In this document: positions 26,588 to 34,677 of the stretch, in pieces
Numbering within the stretch: the first letter of the stretch is position 1
Layout: each line of letters starts with the position of its first letter
Assembly: GCA_016188705.1 (NCBI GenBank)
Contig: JACPHH010000006.1
Coordinates: 1 to 62,913 of the forward strand
Origin: Candidatus Peregrinibacteria bacterium
Lineage (GTDB): Bacteria > Patescibacteriota > Gracilibacteria > UBA1369 > JACRIC01
Length of the DNA: 62,913 nucleotides
Direction of reading: 5' to 3'
The notes under the pieces: model-generated
Told to the model about the DNA's origin: nothing
Database searches by the model: none
Seen by the model: only the letters and a program-made list of their open reading frames with translations
Made by a program: the position numbers and the translations under genes

Positions 26588-27280
26588 TTATAAAGACGCA
26601 TGTTTGAGGATTTCGAGACTGTCCATTCCATGATTAAACAAAAGATCGATAAAAGACAAGTGGGAAATAAAACCAAGTTTCGTGTATTGCTGGGTATAAA
26701 CGGGATGCGTAAACGCTTGCCACATGATTTTTATGCCGGCGTCGTCAAAGGCTTTTGTATCCATATACCTTTTTCCTCCTTCGCCGGATAAATAGGCATC
26801 GCCATTGAGCTTTTTGCAAATATCGACGAGCATATCCGTTGATTTTCCGATTGGATTCAAGGAAGAGGATTTATAAATCTTTTTTTTCACGCCGAGTTTT
26901 TCCAAAATATTCATAATGATAGCGGTGTCGAGTTCGGAAATAGAATCCCAATTTTGCTCATAAATTCCCTTTATTAAATCGTGAAATTGCGCGAAATGCG
27001 CGGCTTTGGCGTAATTCATAACAATGGTCTTGTAATGTTTTTCACGCCATTCAAGGTTATTTTGAATTTGAACTTTTGAAATTTCCATGTGATCCATCTT
27101 TTTATATACCGGCACCGTCAGCCACTCCGGTCCATTCGCGTTTTTAATTCTATTACGATTAATATTGCAATTTTTTTGATACTGCACGTGATCAAGAATG
27201 ACAAATATATCTGACTTGATGATCCGATCAAAAAATCCGAGCCATGGCAAATATTCCGGTTGATGAATGGTAATAATCAT
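26588..27280 (-). CDS. WbqC-like protein
   Basis: 230 aa WbqC family protein. It begins IITIHQPEYLPWLGFFDRI, the family signature with the HQP-x-Y-x-P-W-x-G-F motif, and has LDHVQYQKN, NRNRIK and YLSGEGGKRYMD further on. WbqC proteins are found in O-antigen and glycan loci that make 4-amino-4,6-dideoxy sugars and have been linked to N-acylation of the amine. This fits the neighbouring dehydratase and aminotransferase. The start overlaps the SDR gene stop by 4 bp. Confidence 0.88.
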   Translation of the reverse strand: MIITIHQPEYLPWLGFFDRIIKSDIFVILDHVQYQKNCNINRNRIKNANGPEWLTVPVYKKMDHMEISKVQIQNNLEWREKHYKTIVMNYAKAAHFAQFHDLIKGIYEQNWDSISELDTAIIMNILEKLGVKKKIYKSSSLNPIGKSTDMLVDICKKLNGDAYLSGEGGKRYMDTKAFDDAGIKIMWQAFTHPVYTQQYTKLGFISHLSFIDLLFNHGMDSLEILKHASL

Positions 27281-28191
27281 ATTGCGAGAAAATCAATATA
27301 TCTTTTGAGGCAGGCATTTAAATTTTCCGGCTTGAAATGGAGCAATTTCTTAGCTTTTGTGATGTCAAAATAAAATCTGTAGGGATTTTTTTCACACAAT
27401 GGGCTGATGGTCAGTTGAGATTTTGATTGAGTCATGACGATAATTTTTTTGGCAAGATCAATAATGTTTATTTCTTGGCCACGACCAATATTGATGAGTT
27501 CATATTGTAATTTTTCCGCCTGCTTGTATGCCTGAAAGTTGGCCTCGGCGACATCGTTTACGTCAATAATGTCCCAATTGATGTTATTTTGAATGGAAAG
27601 AGGCTTTTGAAGTAGAGCACTTTTTATAAAATGCGCCACGGCGCCTGAATCGCGGCCCTGCCCAAAAACTCCCGAATATCTCAATACAATAATATTTATA
27701 TTGTGATTTTTTGCATAAAAATCGCATATATCTTCGGCTGTTTTTTTACTCAGGCTATAAAAGTCGTACGGTTGCAAGGGATGACGCTCATCCACGGGGA
27801 GATATTTCGGCTTATTGCCATACACGCTCATGGAAGAACTGTGAATAATCGTACGGACATTATTAAGACGGCACGCTTCGAGAATGTTCAACGTGCCAAT
27901 AACATTCGTGGTAAAAAAAGGTTGCGGATTTTTTTCTTCAGCGACATACGCGGCAGCGTGAAATACCGCCTTCGGTTTTATTTTCTTCATCAACCGATTC
28001 ATTGACGCGGCATCGGCGATATTTTGGCAAACGGCTTGAAAGTTTTTATTTTTTTTCAATGTTTTTATCCGATCCTGATTCGCATGATACATTCCATATA
28101 CTTTTAGGTCATTTCGCAGCAGGGTATCGCAAAGTCGCGCTCCTATAAAACCACTAGCGCCTGTAACAAGGACATTTTCTTTTTTTGACAT
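27277..28191 (-). CDS. NAD-dependent epimerase/dehydratase (extended SDR)
   Basis: 304 aa. Glycine motif VTGASGFIGARL, the serine strand IIHSSSMSVYG and the catalytic YSLSK, with a C-terminal substrate domain (VLRYSGVFGQGRDSG). It is a nucleotide-sugar epimerase, reductase or dehydratase of the extended SDR class; the exact step is unclear. It is the first gene of the minus-strand operon running to hisF1, so its promoter should lie in the 28192-28300 region, which is full of palindromic-element DNA. Confidence 0.85.
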   Translation of the reverse strand: MSKKENVLVTGASGFIGARLCDTLLRNDLKVYGMYHANQDRIKTLKKNKNFQAVCQNIADAASMNRLMKKIKPKAVFHAAAYVAEEKNPQPFFTTNVIGTLNILEACRLNNVRTIIHSSSMSVYGNKPKYLPVDERHPLQPYDFYSLSKKTAEDICDFYAKNHNINIIVLRYSGVFGQGRDSGAVAHFIKSALLQKPLSIQNNINWDIIDVNDVAEANFQAYKQAEKLQYELINIGRGQEINIIDLAKKIIVMTQSKSQLTISPLCEKNPYRFYFDITKAKKLLHFKPENLNACLKRYIDFLAI

Positions 28192-28228
28192 ACATTCAGG
28201 AAGTAAAGCCTCTGCTAAAATATATTTG

Positions 28229-28278
28229 AGGAACCTTAAGAAAAACGTAATTTCGTAACGAGTTTTGAGGGAGTTCCT
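28229..28278 (+). repeat. Palindromic element, short deletion form
   Basis: About 50 bp, AGGAACCTTAAGAAAAACGT on the left and GGAGTTCCT on the right. It belongs to the variant with CCTTAAG in place of CCTCTG. The interior is almost wholly lost, leaving TTTCGTAACG. Confidence 0.75.
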
Positions 28279-28280
28279 TT

Positions 28281-28444
28281 AGGAGCCTCTGAAAAACGTA
28301 CCATCTACTGCAATTTTACCATGTCGGCTGCAAATCGTTCACAGCTCCTTGACGTATCTAATCTGATACGCCTTCGTCGCTGTTCACGATTTTCGCTCGA
28401 CATGATAAAATTTCGTTACGAAGTTACGTTTTTCAGAGGCTCCT
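28281..28444 (+). repeat. Palindromic element, full length, intergenic
   Basis: 164 bp with termini AGGAGCCTCTGAAAAACG and ACGTTTTTCAGAGGCTCCT, and the central CGTATC...GATACG near 28354-28370. Although intergenic, it has no stop codon over its whole length in the frame GGA-GCC-TCT-GAA, the same frame used by the copies that lie inside genes. Confidence 0.92.
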
Positions 28445-28523
28445 TTACCGATGTTTATTTTAGAGAATTGTTTTTGGTCGTGTCAAGGCGTTTCAGAGTA
28501 CCTGCACACGGCTTTTTGAATCA

Positions 28524-28742
28524 CACGCTTTTTTCCTTTGAATAAAAGTACATATGCTTGGAGGCGGGAACTCGTGTATTTGCCCACCGCCGTTACTTTT
28601 TATTCAGATAAAAATGGGGCGGGGACTCCATTTTCGCTACGCTTCGCTATGCGCTCAAATGGAAATCCCCGCCCCATTTCTTCAAAAAAAGGAGTGGGCA
28701 CGTACGAGCTCGTCGCTCGGATACTCGGCCCGATCAAAAAGG
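28524..28742 (+). repeat. Third repeat family, interrupted copy
   Basis: Matches 10183-10262 on both sides of an insertion: ACGCTTTTTTCCTTTGAA, GTACATATG and GGAGGCGGG to the left, and CTCGTCGCTCGGATACTCG and CGATCAAA to the right. The 130-bp hairpin element at 28576-28705 plus a duplicated 8 bp splits it. The intact copy at 10183 shows the empty-site structure. Confidence 0.82.
28576..28705 (+). mobile_element. 130-bp hairpin MITE, copy A
   Basis: Starts GTATTTGCCCACC and ends GTGGGCACGTAC, so the termini are inverted repeats (GTAxxTGCCCAC). Inside, GGGGCGGGGACTCCATTT pairs with AAATGGAAATCCCCGCCCC around the loop CGCTACGCTTCGCTATGCG. It is flanked by 8-bp direct repeats, GAACTCGT at 28568-28575 and GAGCTCGT at 28706-28713 (7 of 8 match). 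It is nested inside the third repeat family. No transposase gene is present, so it would be non-autonomous. Confidence 0.88.
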
Positions 28743-28804
28743 GCGAAAATGAGCGTTATCTCAAATTACATGGACAAAACAGGTCATCTGAGTAATATCA
28801 ATGT

Positions 28805-28881
28805 AGGAACCTTAAGAAAAACATTTTTATCTACTGTACTTTTCAAATTTCATGACAAAAATCTGTTTCTCAGAGGTTTCT
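28805..28881 (+). repeat. Palindromic element, internally deleted
   Basis: 77 bp with termini AGGAACCTTAAGAAAAAC and TTTCTCAGAGGTTTCT. The centre is missing. It ends 44 bp before the GTG start of the methyltransferase, so it forms part of that gene's leader. Confidence 0.8.
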
Positions 28882-28925
28882 TAATAAAAATACAAAATAT
28901 TTTTCATACTTTTTTTTCTACTTGA

Positions 28926-30428
28926 GTGGAATCATTAAAAATCTATTATCGGAGCAGTCCGCATTTGGAAACGGAGCACGTTGAATCATTGCTTCTGAAA
29001 TTTTCGCAGCGCAGACTCGCTCACTTTTTTCCTGAGTATACGTTAAAATTCACCAAACTTTCCGCCACAGAAAGCGATAATACTATTTTTGAACAAGAAA
29101 AACCTGAACAAATTATTATAGTTACTTCACTGACGAATCCACTCCTTGATGCTTCTTTACTGCGACAAATGATCAAAATTGCTCGCGAAAAACCAGTAAA
29201 AATTGAAGCACGGGGCGCTGTTCCAGGAACAATACCTCATGTCGTTTGCCAGGCCGCTGCTTTCAAAAAAACGCAACCATCTTATTTCGCATACTCTACT
29301 TTGCAGCGCCGTTATAATTCGCAACTGAACCTTGGAAGACTCAGAAGGCTGAAACTTTTTCGATCCCTTTTGATAAAGTTCGATCATTTACACTCAATGA
29401 GCATTGAGGAAATTTTGGATTTTTTTAGCGGCAAAGAAGGCACGGAATTTGTTCTCGCCTATGGCGAACAGGTTCAATTGGAATATCTTCAGGCATGTCC
29501 GCTCTGCGAATCAATCTCGTTTAGTCCGGTTTATGCCGATGTATCTCAACCGTTAACTGGTTTTTTGACGCGATTTTCTGAATATTATTTTTTATGCCAC
29601 GACTGCGGATTGGTGTTTGTTAATCCTCGCATGCCAGAGTCCGAATTATGGCGTTATTACGATCGCTACTCGTATGATTCGGCATGGACTTCGGAAACTT
29701 TAAAAACACATTATGAGCATCTGAATCACCTCAATACGAGTCATTATTATAATTACGTTGCGGCCTTGCCTTACATACGGCAGCTTCCGCCCAACGCCTC
29801 AGTCATTGATCTTGGAGGAGGCGATGGAGAATTTACCGTTTTTTTGAGAAAACAATTCCAGGATTTCCATATAACTCTGTGGGATTACCGCATTCTTCCA
29901 TTGATTGAAAAAGGGCTTGCTCCTTGGAACATTCATATCAAGCAATCAGATTTTCTCAATGAACCATTTGGCAAAAACGCTTTGGATTTAGTCACTAATT
30001 GGGAAGTTATTGAACATCTTCCTTTAGGAAAACTTGAGGCTTATTTTAAAAAAATATATGATGCTCTGAAAACTGGAGGCATGTATCTGTTTTCCACGCC
30101 GGATTTTCATAATCCCTATTGTCACGCGCTGGATTTTTGGGCTATTACTCCAGGAGAACATCTTTCCGTGCTTTCACGAAAAGTGCTTGAGCCTCTTTTA
30201 ACACGATGCGGTTTTCAGATTATTGGAGAGCATCATGAATGCGTGAGCATGAAAACCAAGGATCGATGGTATTCATACGGCATGGAAAATAATTCCTTTA
30301 TGGCCTCGCGAGCGGAAGCTTTGATTATTAATGATTTTCTTCGAGATGAAACATTTTTACATTCTCACCTTGACTGGCTCAGACAGCGCAATTTGGGAAG
30401 CGAGCTTATTTTGTGCTGTCAAAAATAA
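28926..30428 (+). CDS. Zinc-ribbon SAM-dependent methyltransferase
   Basis: 500 aa, start GTG. Residues 1-180 are a domain I do not recognise. A zinc-ribbon-like CPLC...CHDCGLVF follows near residues 190-235, then a class I methyltransferase with VIDLGGGDGEFTVF and NWEVIEHLP. This order (zinc knuckle, then SAM domain) is typical of methyltransferases in surface glycan loci. The substrate is unknown. The GTG is the first start after the upstream stop and lacks a Shine-Dalgarno sequence. It is followed after 46 bp by a formyltransferase, so both may decorate the same sugar. Confidence 0.82.
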   Translation: MESLKIYYRSSPHLETEHVESLLLKFSQRRLAHFFPEYTLKFTKLSATESDNTIFEQEKPEQIIIVTSLTNPLLDASLLRQMIKIAREKPVKIEARGAVPGTIPHVVCQAAAFKKTQPSYFAYSTLQRRYNSQLNLGRLRRLKLFRSLLIKFDHLHSMSIEEILDFFSGKEGTEFVLAYGEQVQLEYLQACPLCESISFSPVYADVSQPLTGFLTRFSEYYFLCHDCGLVFVNPRMPESELWRYYDRYSYDSAWTSETLKTHYEHLNHLNTSHYYNYVAALPYIRQLPPNASVIDLGGGDGEFTVFLRKQFQDFHITLWDYRILPLIEKGLAPWNIHIKQSDFLNEPFGKNALDLVTNWEVIEHLPLGKLEAYFKKIYDALKTGGMYLFSTPDFHNPYCHALDFWAITPGEHLSVLSRKVLEPLLTRCGFQIIGEHHECVSMKTKDRWYSYGMENNSFMASRAEALIINDFLRDETFLHSHLDWLRQRNLGSELILCCQK

Positions 30429-30474
30429 AGCTGACTTTACGGCCCCTCTCAATATTTTTTAATACTTTCCGTCC

Positions 30475-31260
30475 ATGGCTTCATTTAAAAGAATACGCAA
30501 CGTTATTTTTTTAGGAAAAAAACCATGGGCTTCAAAAGCACTCGAATTTTTAGTACAAAACGGCATTCATGTCCGTCTCGTCGTCGCGCCTAAGCATGAA
30601 TCATACAAAATCACTCTACAAAAAACCGCCCAAAAATATAAAATTCCTGTTCTTTTTGGAGACGAAAATCTCTACCAACACATAGCTAGTCATGATTTTC
30701 ATTCAAATATCGATCTGGTTATTTCGTTTTTATTTTGGCAAAAAATAAAAATGCCTCTCATTCGTTTAGGCAAACTCGGTTGCGTTAATTTTCATCCAGC
30801 GCCGCTTCCTGATTATAAAGGAAGAGCTGGTTATAATACGGCCATTTTGGAGCAAAAAAAAGAGTATGGAGTCAGCGCCCACTATGTGGATTCAGAAAAA
30901 TTTGACGCGGGTCCGATAATAAAAGTTTCACGATTTCCGATTGACGCTGAACGTGAAAACGCTCACTCCCTCGAACAAAAAACGCAGGAAAAGTTATATG
31001 ATCTTTTTGTCGAAACGATGCTACTTTTAGAAAAAAATACAGTAACCACGACTCCAAATAGTGGAGGACTCTATCTTAATCTTGAGCAATTGGAAAAACT
31101 GAAAGAAGTCGATTTAAAAAAGGATACTCCCGAAGAAATAAATCGAAAAATTCGGGCTTTCTTTTTCCCTCCGTATAGCGGCGCGAAAATTTCCGTCAAA
31201 GATCAGGAATTTACGCTGGTAAACGCGGAAATATTGAAATATATTAGCGAACGCTTATAG
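30475..31260 (+). CDS. Sugar N-formyltransferase
   Basis: 261 aa of the formyltransferase family (10-formyl-THF dependent). The catalytic region reads CVNFHPAPLPDYKGRAGYN, giving the Asn and His of the N-x-H motif, and HYVDSEKFDAGPI supplies the catalytic Asp. Methionyl-tRNA formyltransferases usually have about 310 residues and a longer C-terminal domain; this one is shorter and lies among sugar genes, so formylation of an amino sugar nucleotide is more likely. The amine could come from the DegT aminotransferases. The last 60 residues resemble the small C-terminal OB-like domain. Confidence 0.82.
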   Translation: MASFKRIRNVIFLGKKPWASKALEFLVQNGIHVRLVVAPKHESYKITLQKTAQKYKIPVLFGDENLYQHIASHDFHSNIDLVISFLFWQKIKMPLIRLGKLGCVNFHPAPLPDYKGRAGYNTAILEQKKEYGVSAHYVDSEKFDAGPIIKVSRFPIDAERENAHSLEQKTQEKLYDLFVETMLLLEKNTVTTTPNSGGLYLNLEQLEKLKEVDLKKDTPEEINRKIRAFFFPPYSGAKISVKDQEFTLVNAEILKYISERL

Positions 31261-31343
31261 TATAGTTTCCAGGTCCTTTTCATATTATGTAAAAAAATCT
31301 TGCATAGTACTCAAATTGGCGAAAAATTTAAGCTAGGCAGTGT

Positions 31344-32561
31344 TCACATAAAATTTTTAGAAAGACTCTTTTTCACTTCGTCAGCATGTTCATGGAGAGC
31401 TAACACAGCGTTACAGATTTTCTTTATCGTTTTTTCAGGAATATGTGAAAAAAGCGGCAGGCTCAAAGAATTTTCCGATACCATACAGGTGATTTTGAGT
31501 CCTGTATCTCTTTTTGGATAAAATTGAAAAGCCTTTTGAACGTGCACTGGCGGATAGAAATATTTTTTCGTTATGATATTTTCTTTGCCAAGCGCCTCGC
31601 ATACATGATCTCGCGAGAGGCCAAATGCCGATTCGTCAATATAGATTGAAAAATCTTTATAACTGCTTCGGTTTCCGCTCTCAATTTTTTGAAAGGATAT
31701 GCCTGGAATTTTTGATAAAAATTTCTTATACAATTCAACCATTTTATTTCTGCGGACTACATTTTTTTCAAGAGCCTTTATGCTTTCAATTCCAAGAGCG
31801 GCATGGAGCTCGCTCATTCGTGCATTGAACCCTGAAAATTCGCTATCGTAGTTTCCTGGATCTCCATAATTTCTTCCTGTCCTGAGTTTTTTCGCCAAAT
31901 CTGCGTCATTGGTTGTCACCATTCCTCCTTCTCCACTCGTAAGCAATTTCGTTGGGCTTAAACTGAATGATTCAGCATTTCCAAAACTACCGATTTTTTT
32001 TCCGTGGTATATGGTTCCAAAACCGTGAGCCGCGTCAAAAATGAGTTTTAATCCATGTTTTTTCGCTATTTTTTCCAATGACTCAATGTCCGCGGGATTA
32101 CCAAAAAGATGCACGCCCAAAATCGCGCTGGTTTTTTTTGTAATTGCGGCTTCAACTTTCACGGGATCGATATTATATGTTTCGGGATCGCAATCCACAA
32201 AAACAAGTTCCAATCCATTCCACGCGGCGGCATGAGCCGTGGCATGAAAGGTAAAACTCGGCATAATAATTTCACCTTTTAATCCAAGAATTTTTAAAAT
32301 AAGCATCATTCCATTCATACAACTATTGGTGGCGACCGCATATTTTGCTCCGGTATAATTTTTTACGGATTCTTCAAATGCTTCAACATATTTAAAATTC
32401 GTCAGCATGCCGCTTTTAAAAATTTTTTTATATGATCTCATTATATTTTCCACGGGAGGAATCGTCGGAGAAGTAATCGGCACCGTTATATCAAACATGG
32501 GAGCATTGCCGAGTACCGCGAGATGATGACGTTTTTCAGAGGTTCCTTTAAAATGTTTCAT
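31344..32561 (-). CDS. DegT/DnrJ/EryC1 aminotransferase (LegC-like), copy 2
   Basis: 405 aa PLP-dependent sugar aminotransferase with ATNSCMNGMML, FDAAHGFGT and the lysine motif SLSPTKLLTSGEGG. It is the last gene of the nonulosonate operon, where the expected role is transamination of a 4-keto sugar nucleotide (LegC/PseC step). The first 21 residues, MKHFKGTSEKRHH and on, are encoded by a palindromic-element end; paralogue copy 1 has no such leader. A start at Met22 (32498) would give the usual family N-terminus. The 5' end overlaps the CBS/SDR gene by 14 bp. Confidence 0.87.
   Translation of the reverse strand: MKHFKGTSEKRHHLAVLGNAPMFDITVPITSPTIPPVENIMRSYKKIFKSGMLTNFKYVEAFEESVKNYTGAKYAVATNSCMNGMMLILKILGLKGEIIMPSFTFHATAHAAAWNGLELVFVDCDPETYNIDPVKVEAAITKKTSAILGVHLFGNPADIESLEKIAKKHGLKLIFDAAHGFGTIYHGKKIGSFGNAESFSLSPTKLLTSGEGGMVTTNDADLAKKLRTGRNYGDPGNYDSEFSGFNARMSELHAALGIESIKALEKNVVRRNKMVELYKKFLSKIPGISFQKIESGNRSSYKDFSIYIDESAFGLSRDHVCEALGKENIITKKYFYPPVHVQKAFQFYPKRDTGLKITCMVSENSLSLPLFSHIPEKTIKKICNAVLALHEHADEVKKSLSKNFM
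32528..32547 (-). repeat. Palindromic element end inside aminotransferase N-terminus
   Basis: GACGTTTTTCAGAGGTTCCT on the plus strand; on the coding strand it reads GGAACCTCTGAAAAACG and encodes GTSEKR in the same frame as the other in-gene copies. Confidence 0.82.
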
Positions 32562-33954
32562 TGAGATATTTTATATTGTAATACTGCGGATGGTTTACAT
32601 CCTCAATCTCAGTACCGAGGATAACCTGTTTCATTTGCTGAATGGCTCTTTCCACGCTGTGTCTGGCTTTAAATTTTAAAAGCTTTTCTATTTTGGCAAA
32701 TGACACCATGTAATTTCGAGGATCATTATCGCTGGACTTTTCAACCATAAGTTGAGAACCGGGAACCAATGTATGAACCATTTTCGCGATATCAATAATT
32801 CGATAATTTTGTTGGCTTGATCCAACATTAAAAACCTCCCCTTTTACTTTTTCAAGCGGAGCTTCGAGACATTTGATATATGCTTGAGCGGCATCATCAA
32901 CGCTTAAGAGCGGTCGCCAATGTTTACCTCCTCCAAAAACATTAATTTGTTTATTTTTTACCGCATCTTTTGTCATGGTATTTATAACAAGGTCAAAACG
33001 CATGCGTGGCGAATAGCCGTACAAAGTACTCATTCGTAAAATAATGGGAGAAAAATTTTCATCTTTCATGCTGAGCAAACTCTCTTCAGATTGAATTTTT
33101 GAACGAGCATAAAGTGATACTGGATTTAAGGGAGCATTTTCGTCGAGTTCTTTGTCTTCATCCGACTGACCGTATACGCTACAGGTCGAAGCGTAAATAA
33201 AACGATTAATTTGTTGATATTTACAGGCATCAGCTAGAGCTTTATTCGCTAAATAATTCGTTTCTATAGCCATTTCCGGCTTATCCTTGCAAGCAGGGTC
33301 GCCAACGATGGCAGCCAAATTAATGACCGCGTCAATATCAGTCAGCGCCCGCACCAAGGTGGAAATATTTCGAGCATCGCCCACTATCACTTCAATATTT
33401 TTATTTTTTGTCTGTTTTACAACTTTTTTCATTCCATAATCGCCGTACAACATCGAGTCTAAAACACGAACTCGGTAACCACTTTTTATCAATTGCAAAC
33501 AAAGCACGGTACCAAGATAGCCAGCTCCTCCGACTATGAGAATATGTTTACCGCGATGCGTTTTCTTTCCAGACGCGCGGGACTTCAAATTCAATTCTCG
33601 CAAATGAATTAACTCTGATGGTCTGTGTTTTTTATCGACCGCAAGAATGTACTCACTTCCAGGCATTCTTTCGTAAAGCTCTCGAATAATTTTATTAACC
33701 TGGTATGGATTTTTTCTGTCTTTTTCCTCTAAAATTATTGGATTTTTATTTAAAATATTGGAAATTTTTCCTTTTATATCAATACCTTTGATGATGGCTT
33801 TTCTCACTTCGCTATCGCTGACCGCCCCCAAAAGTGTATTATTTTTGTCCACAACAAATACCATTCTGAGACCAAACTGATCAATGTTCCTCATTGCTTC
33901 CTTAATGGACGCCACGTCTTTGATGAGAATGTTTTTTAATTGAACCTGTTTCAT
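32548..33954 (-). CDS. CBS-pair/SDR epimerase fusion
   Basis: 468 aa. Residues 1-125 form a CBS-domain pair: NILIKDVASIKEAMRNID, VFVVDKNNTLLGAVSDSEVR and EYILAVDKKHRPSELIHLREL. From about residue 136 an extended SDR follows, with LIVGGAGYLGTVLC, STCSVYG and YARSK. In legionaminic acid loci such as that of Campylobacter, a CBS pair is normally joined to the sugar nucleotidyltransferase PtmE. Here the pair is joined to an SDR instead. CBS pairs bind adenosyl ligands and often regulate the attached enzyme, so nucleotide control of the epimerase is a reasonable inference. It sits between neuD and the aminotransferase in one operon. Confidence 0.86.
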   Translation of the reverse strand: MKQVQLKNILIKDVASIKEAMRNIDQFGLRMVFVVDKNNTLLGAVSDSEVRKAIIKGIDIKGKISNILNKNPIILEEKDRKNPYQVNKIIRELYERMPGSEYILAVDKKHRPSELIHLRELNLKSRASGKKTHRGKHILIVGGAGYLGTVLCLQLIKSGYRVRVLDSMLYGDYGMKKVVKQTKNKNIEVIVGDARNISTLVRALTDIDAVINLAAIVGDPACKDKPEMAIETNYLANKALADACKYQQINRFIYASTCSVYGQSDEDKELDENAPLNPVSLYARSKIQSEESLLSMKDENFSPIILRMSTLYGYSPRMRFDLVINTMTKDAVKNKQINVFGGGKHWRPLLSVDDAAQAYIKCLEAPLEKVKGEVFNVGSSQQNYRIIDIAKMVHTLVPGSQLMVEKSSDNDPRNYMVSFAKIEKLLKFKARHSVERAIQQMKQVILGTEIEDVNHPQYYNIKYLNETF

Positions 33955-33965
33955 ATAATGCGTTG

Positions 33966-34601
33966 TTAAATGACGGTATTATGTTGTTTAATAACTTCGG
34001 CTGGAATGCCTACAGCAGTTACATTATCTGGAATATTTTTGATCACGGCTGCTCCGGCACCTATAATAGCATATTTTCCTATTTGAATATTTTGAATAAC
34101 CGCGCAACCCGTTCCGATATACGAATAAGCCCCAATCTCCACGGTTCCCGCCAGATGAGCGCCCGGCCAGATATGACAAAATTTATGCAAATGGCAATCA
34201 TGATCAACGGTTGCTCCAGTATTAACAACCACTCCTTCTTCAATGATCGTTCCTGGATTTATAACCGCCTGAGCCATTACTACTATCCCTATTCCAAGCT
34301 TTGTATCGCGAGAAATGACGGCTCTGGGGTGAAGAGCATTGACGACTGGATATCCCAATTTTTGAGCTTTGGTAAAAATTTTTTCTCGTATTTTATTATT
34401 TCCTATTCCTAAAGCGATATCTACATTTTTTGTATCTTTGAGAAACGACCAATCCCCCAAAATCTTGAAACCGCTCACTTTTTGTCCTTTTTTTTTGGGA
34501 TCTTCATCGAGAAATCCAAGCACGGAGCAGCCGGATTCCAAAAGAATATCCAAAACCACTTTACCGTGACCGCCCGCGCCAAAAATGACTATTTTTTTCA
34601 T
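33966..34601 (-). CDS. neuD: NeuD/PglD/LegH-family sugar O/N-acyltransferase
   Basis: 211 aa. N-terminal Rossmann-like sugar-nucleotide domain (IVIFGAGGHGKVVLDIL) followed by a left-handed beta-helix of hexapeptide repeats (residues about 90-195), with the catalytic histidine in TGATVDHDCHLHKF. NeuD/PglD/LegH enzymes acetylate the 4-amino group of a UDP sugar or O-acetylate sialic acids. In this operon, upstream of the LegC-like aminotransferase, acetylation of the newly made amine is the likely step. Confidence 0.88.
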   Translation of the reverse strand: MKKIVIFGAGGHGKVVLDILLESGCSVLGFLDEDPKKKGQKVSGFKILGDWSFLKDTKNVDIALGIGNNKIREKIFTKAQKLGYPVVNALHPRAVISRDTKLGIGIVVMAQAVINPGTIIEEGVVVNTGATVDHDCHLHKFCHIWPGAHLAGTVEIGAYSYIGTGCAVIQNIQIGKYAIIGAGAAVIKNIPDNVTAVGIPAEVIKQHNTVI

Positions 34602-34608
34602 TTTTAAT

Positions 34609-34677
34609 GAACCTTAAGAAAAACGTACCATCTACTGCAATTTTACCATGTCGGCTGCAAAATGTTTAAAACTCCTT
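34609..34677 (+). repeat. Palindromic element, left half
   Basis: GAACCTTAAGAAAAACGTAC on the left and CTCCTT on the right, matching the left arm up to the position before the central inverted repeat. It fills the spacer between neuC2 and neuD and overlaps the stop codon of neuC2 by 2 bp. Confidence 0.82.

Larger units (their letters stand above)
28192..28925. other. 734-bp repeat-filled intergenic region
   Basis: Divergent spacer between the minus-strand SDR gene and the plus-strand methyltransferase. It contains three palindromic-element copies (28229, 28281, 28805), a split copy of the third repeat family and a complete 130-bp hairpin element. I see no gene; short open frames here are translations of the repeats. 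Promoters for both flanking genes must lie within or between these elements. Confidence 0.85.

Noticed and set aside
28321-28545. Short open frames in the 28.2-28.9 kb spacer as small genes
   Set aside because: They are translations of the palindromic element and hairpin MITE, lack ribosome-binding sites and recur wherever the repeats occur.
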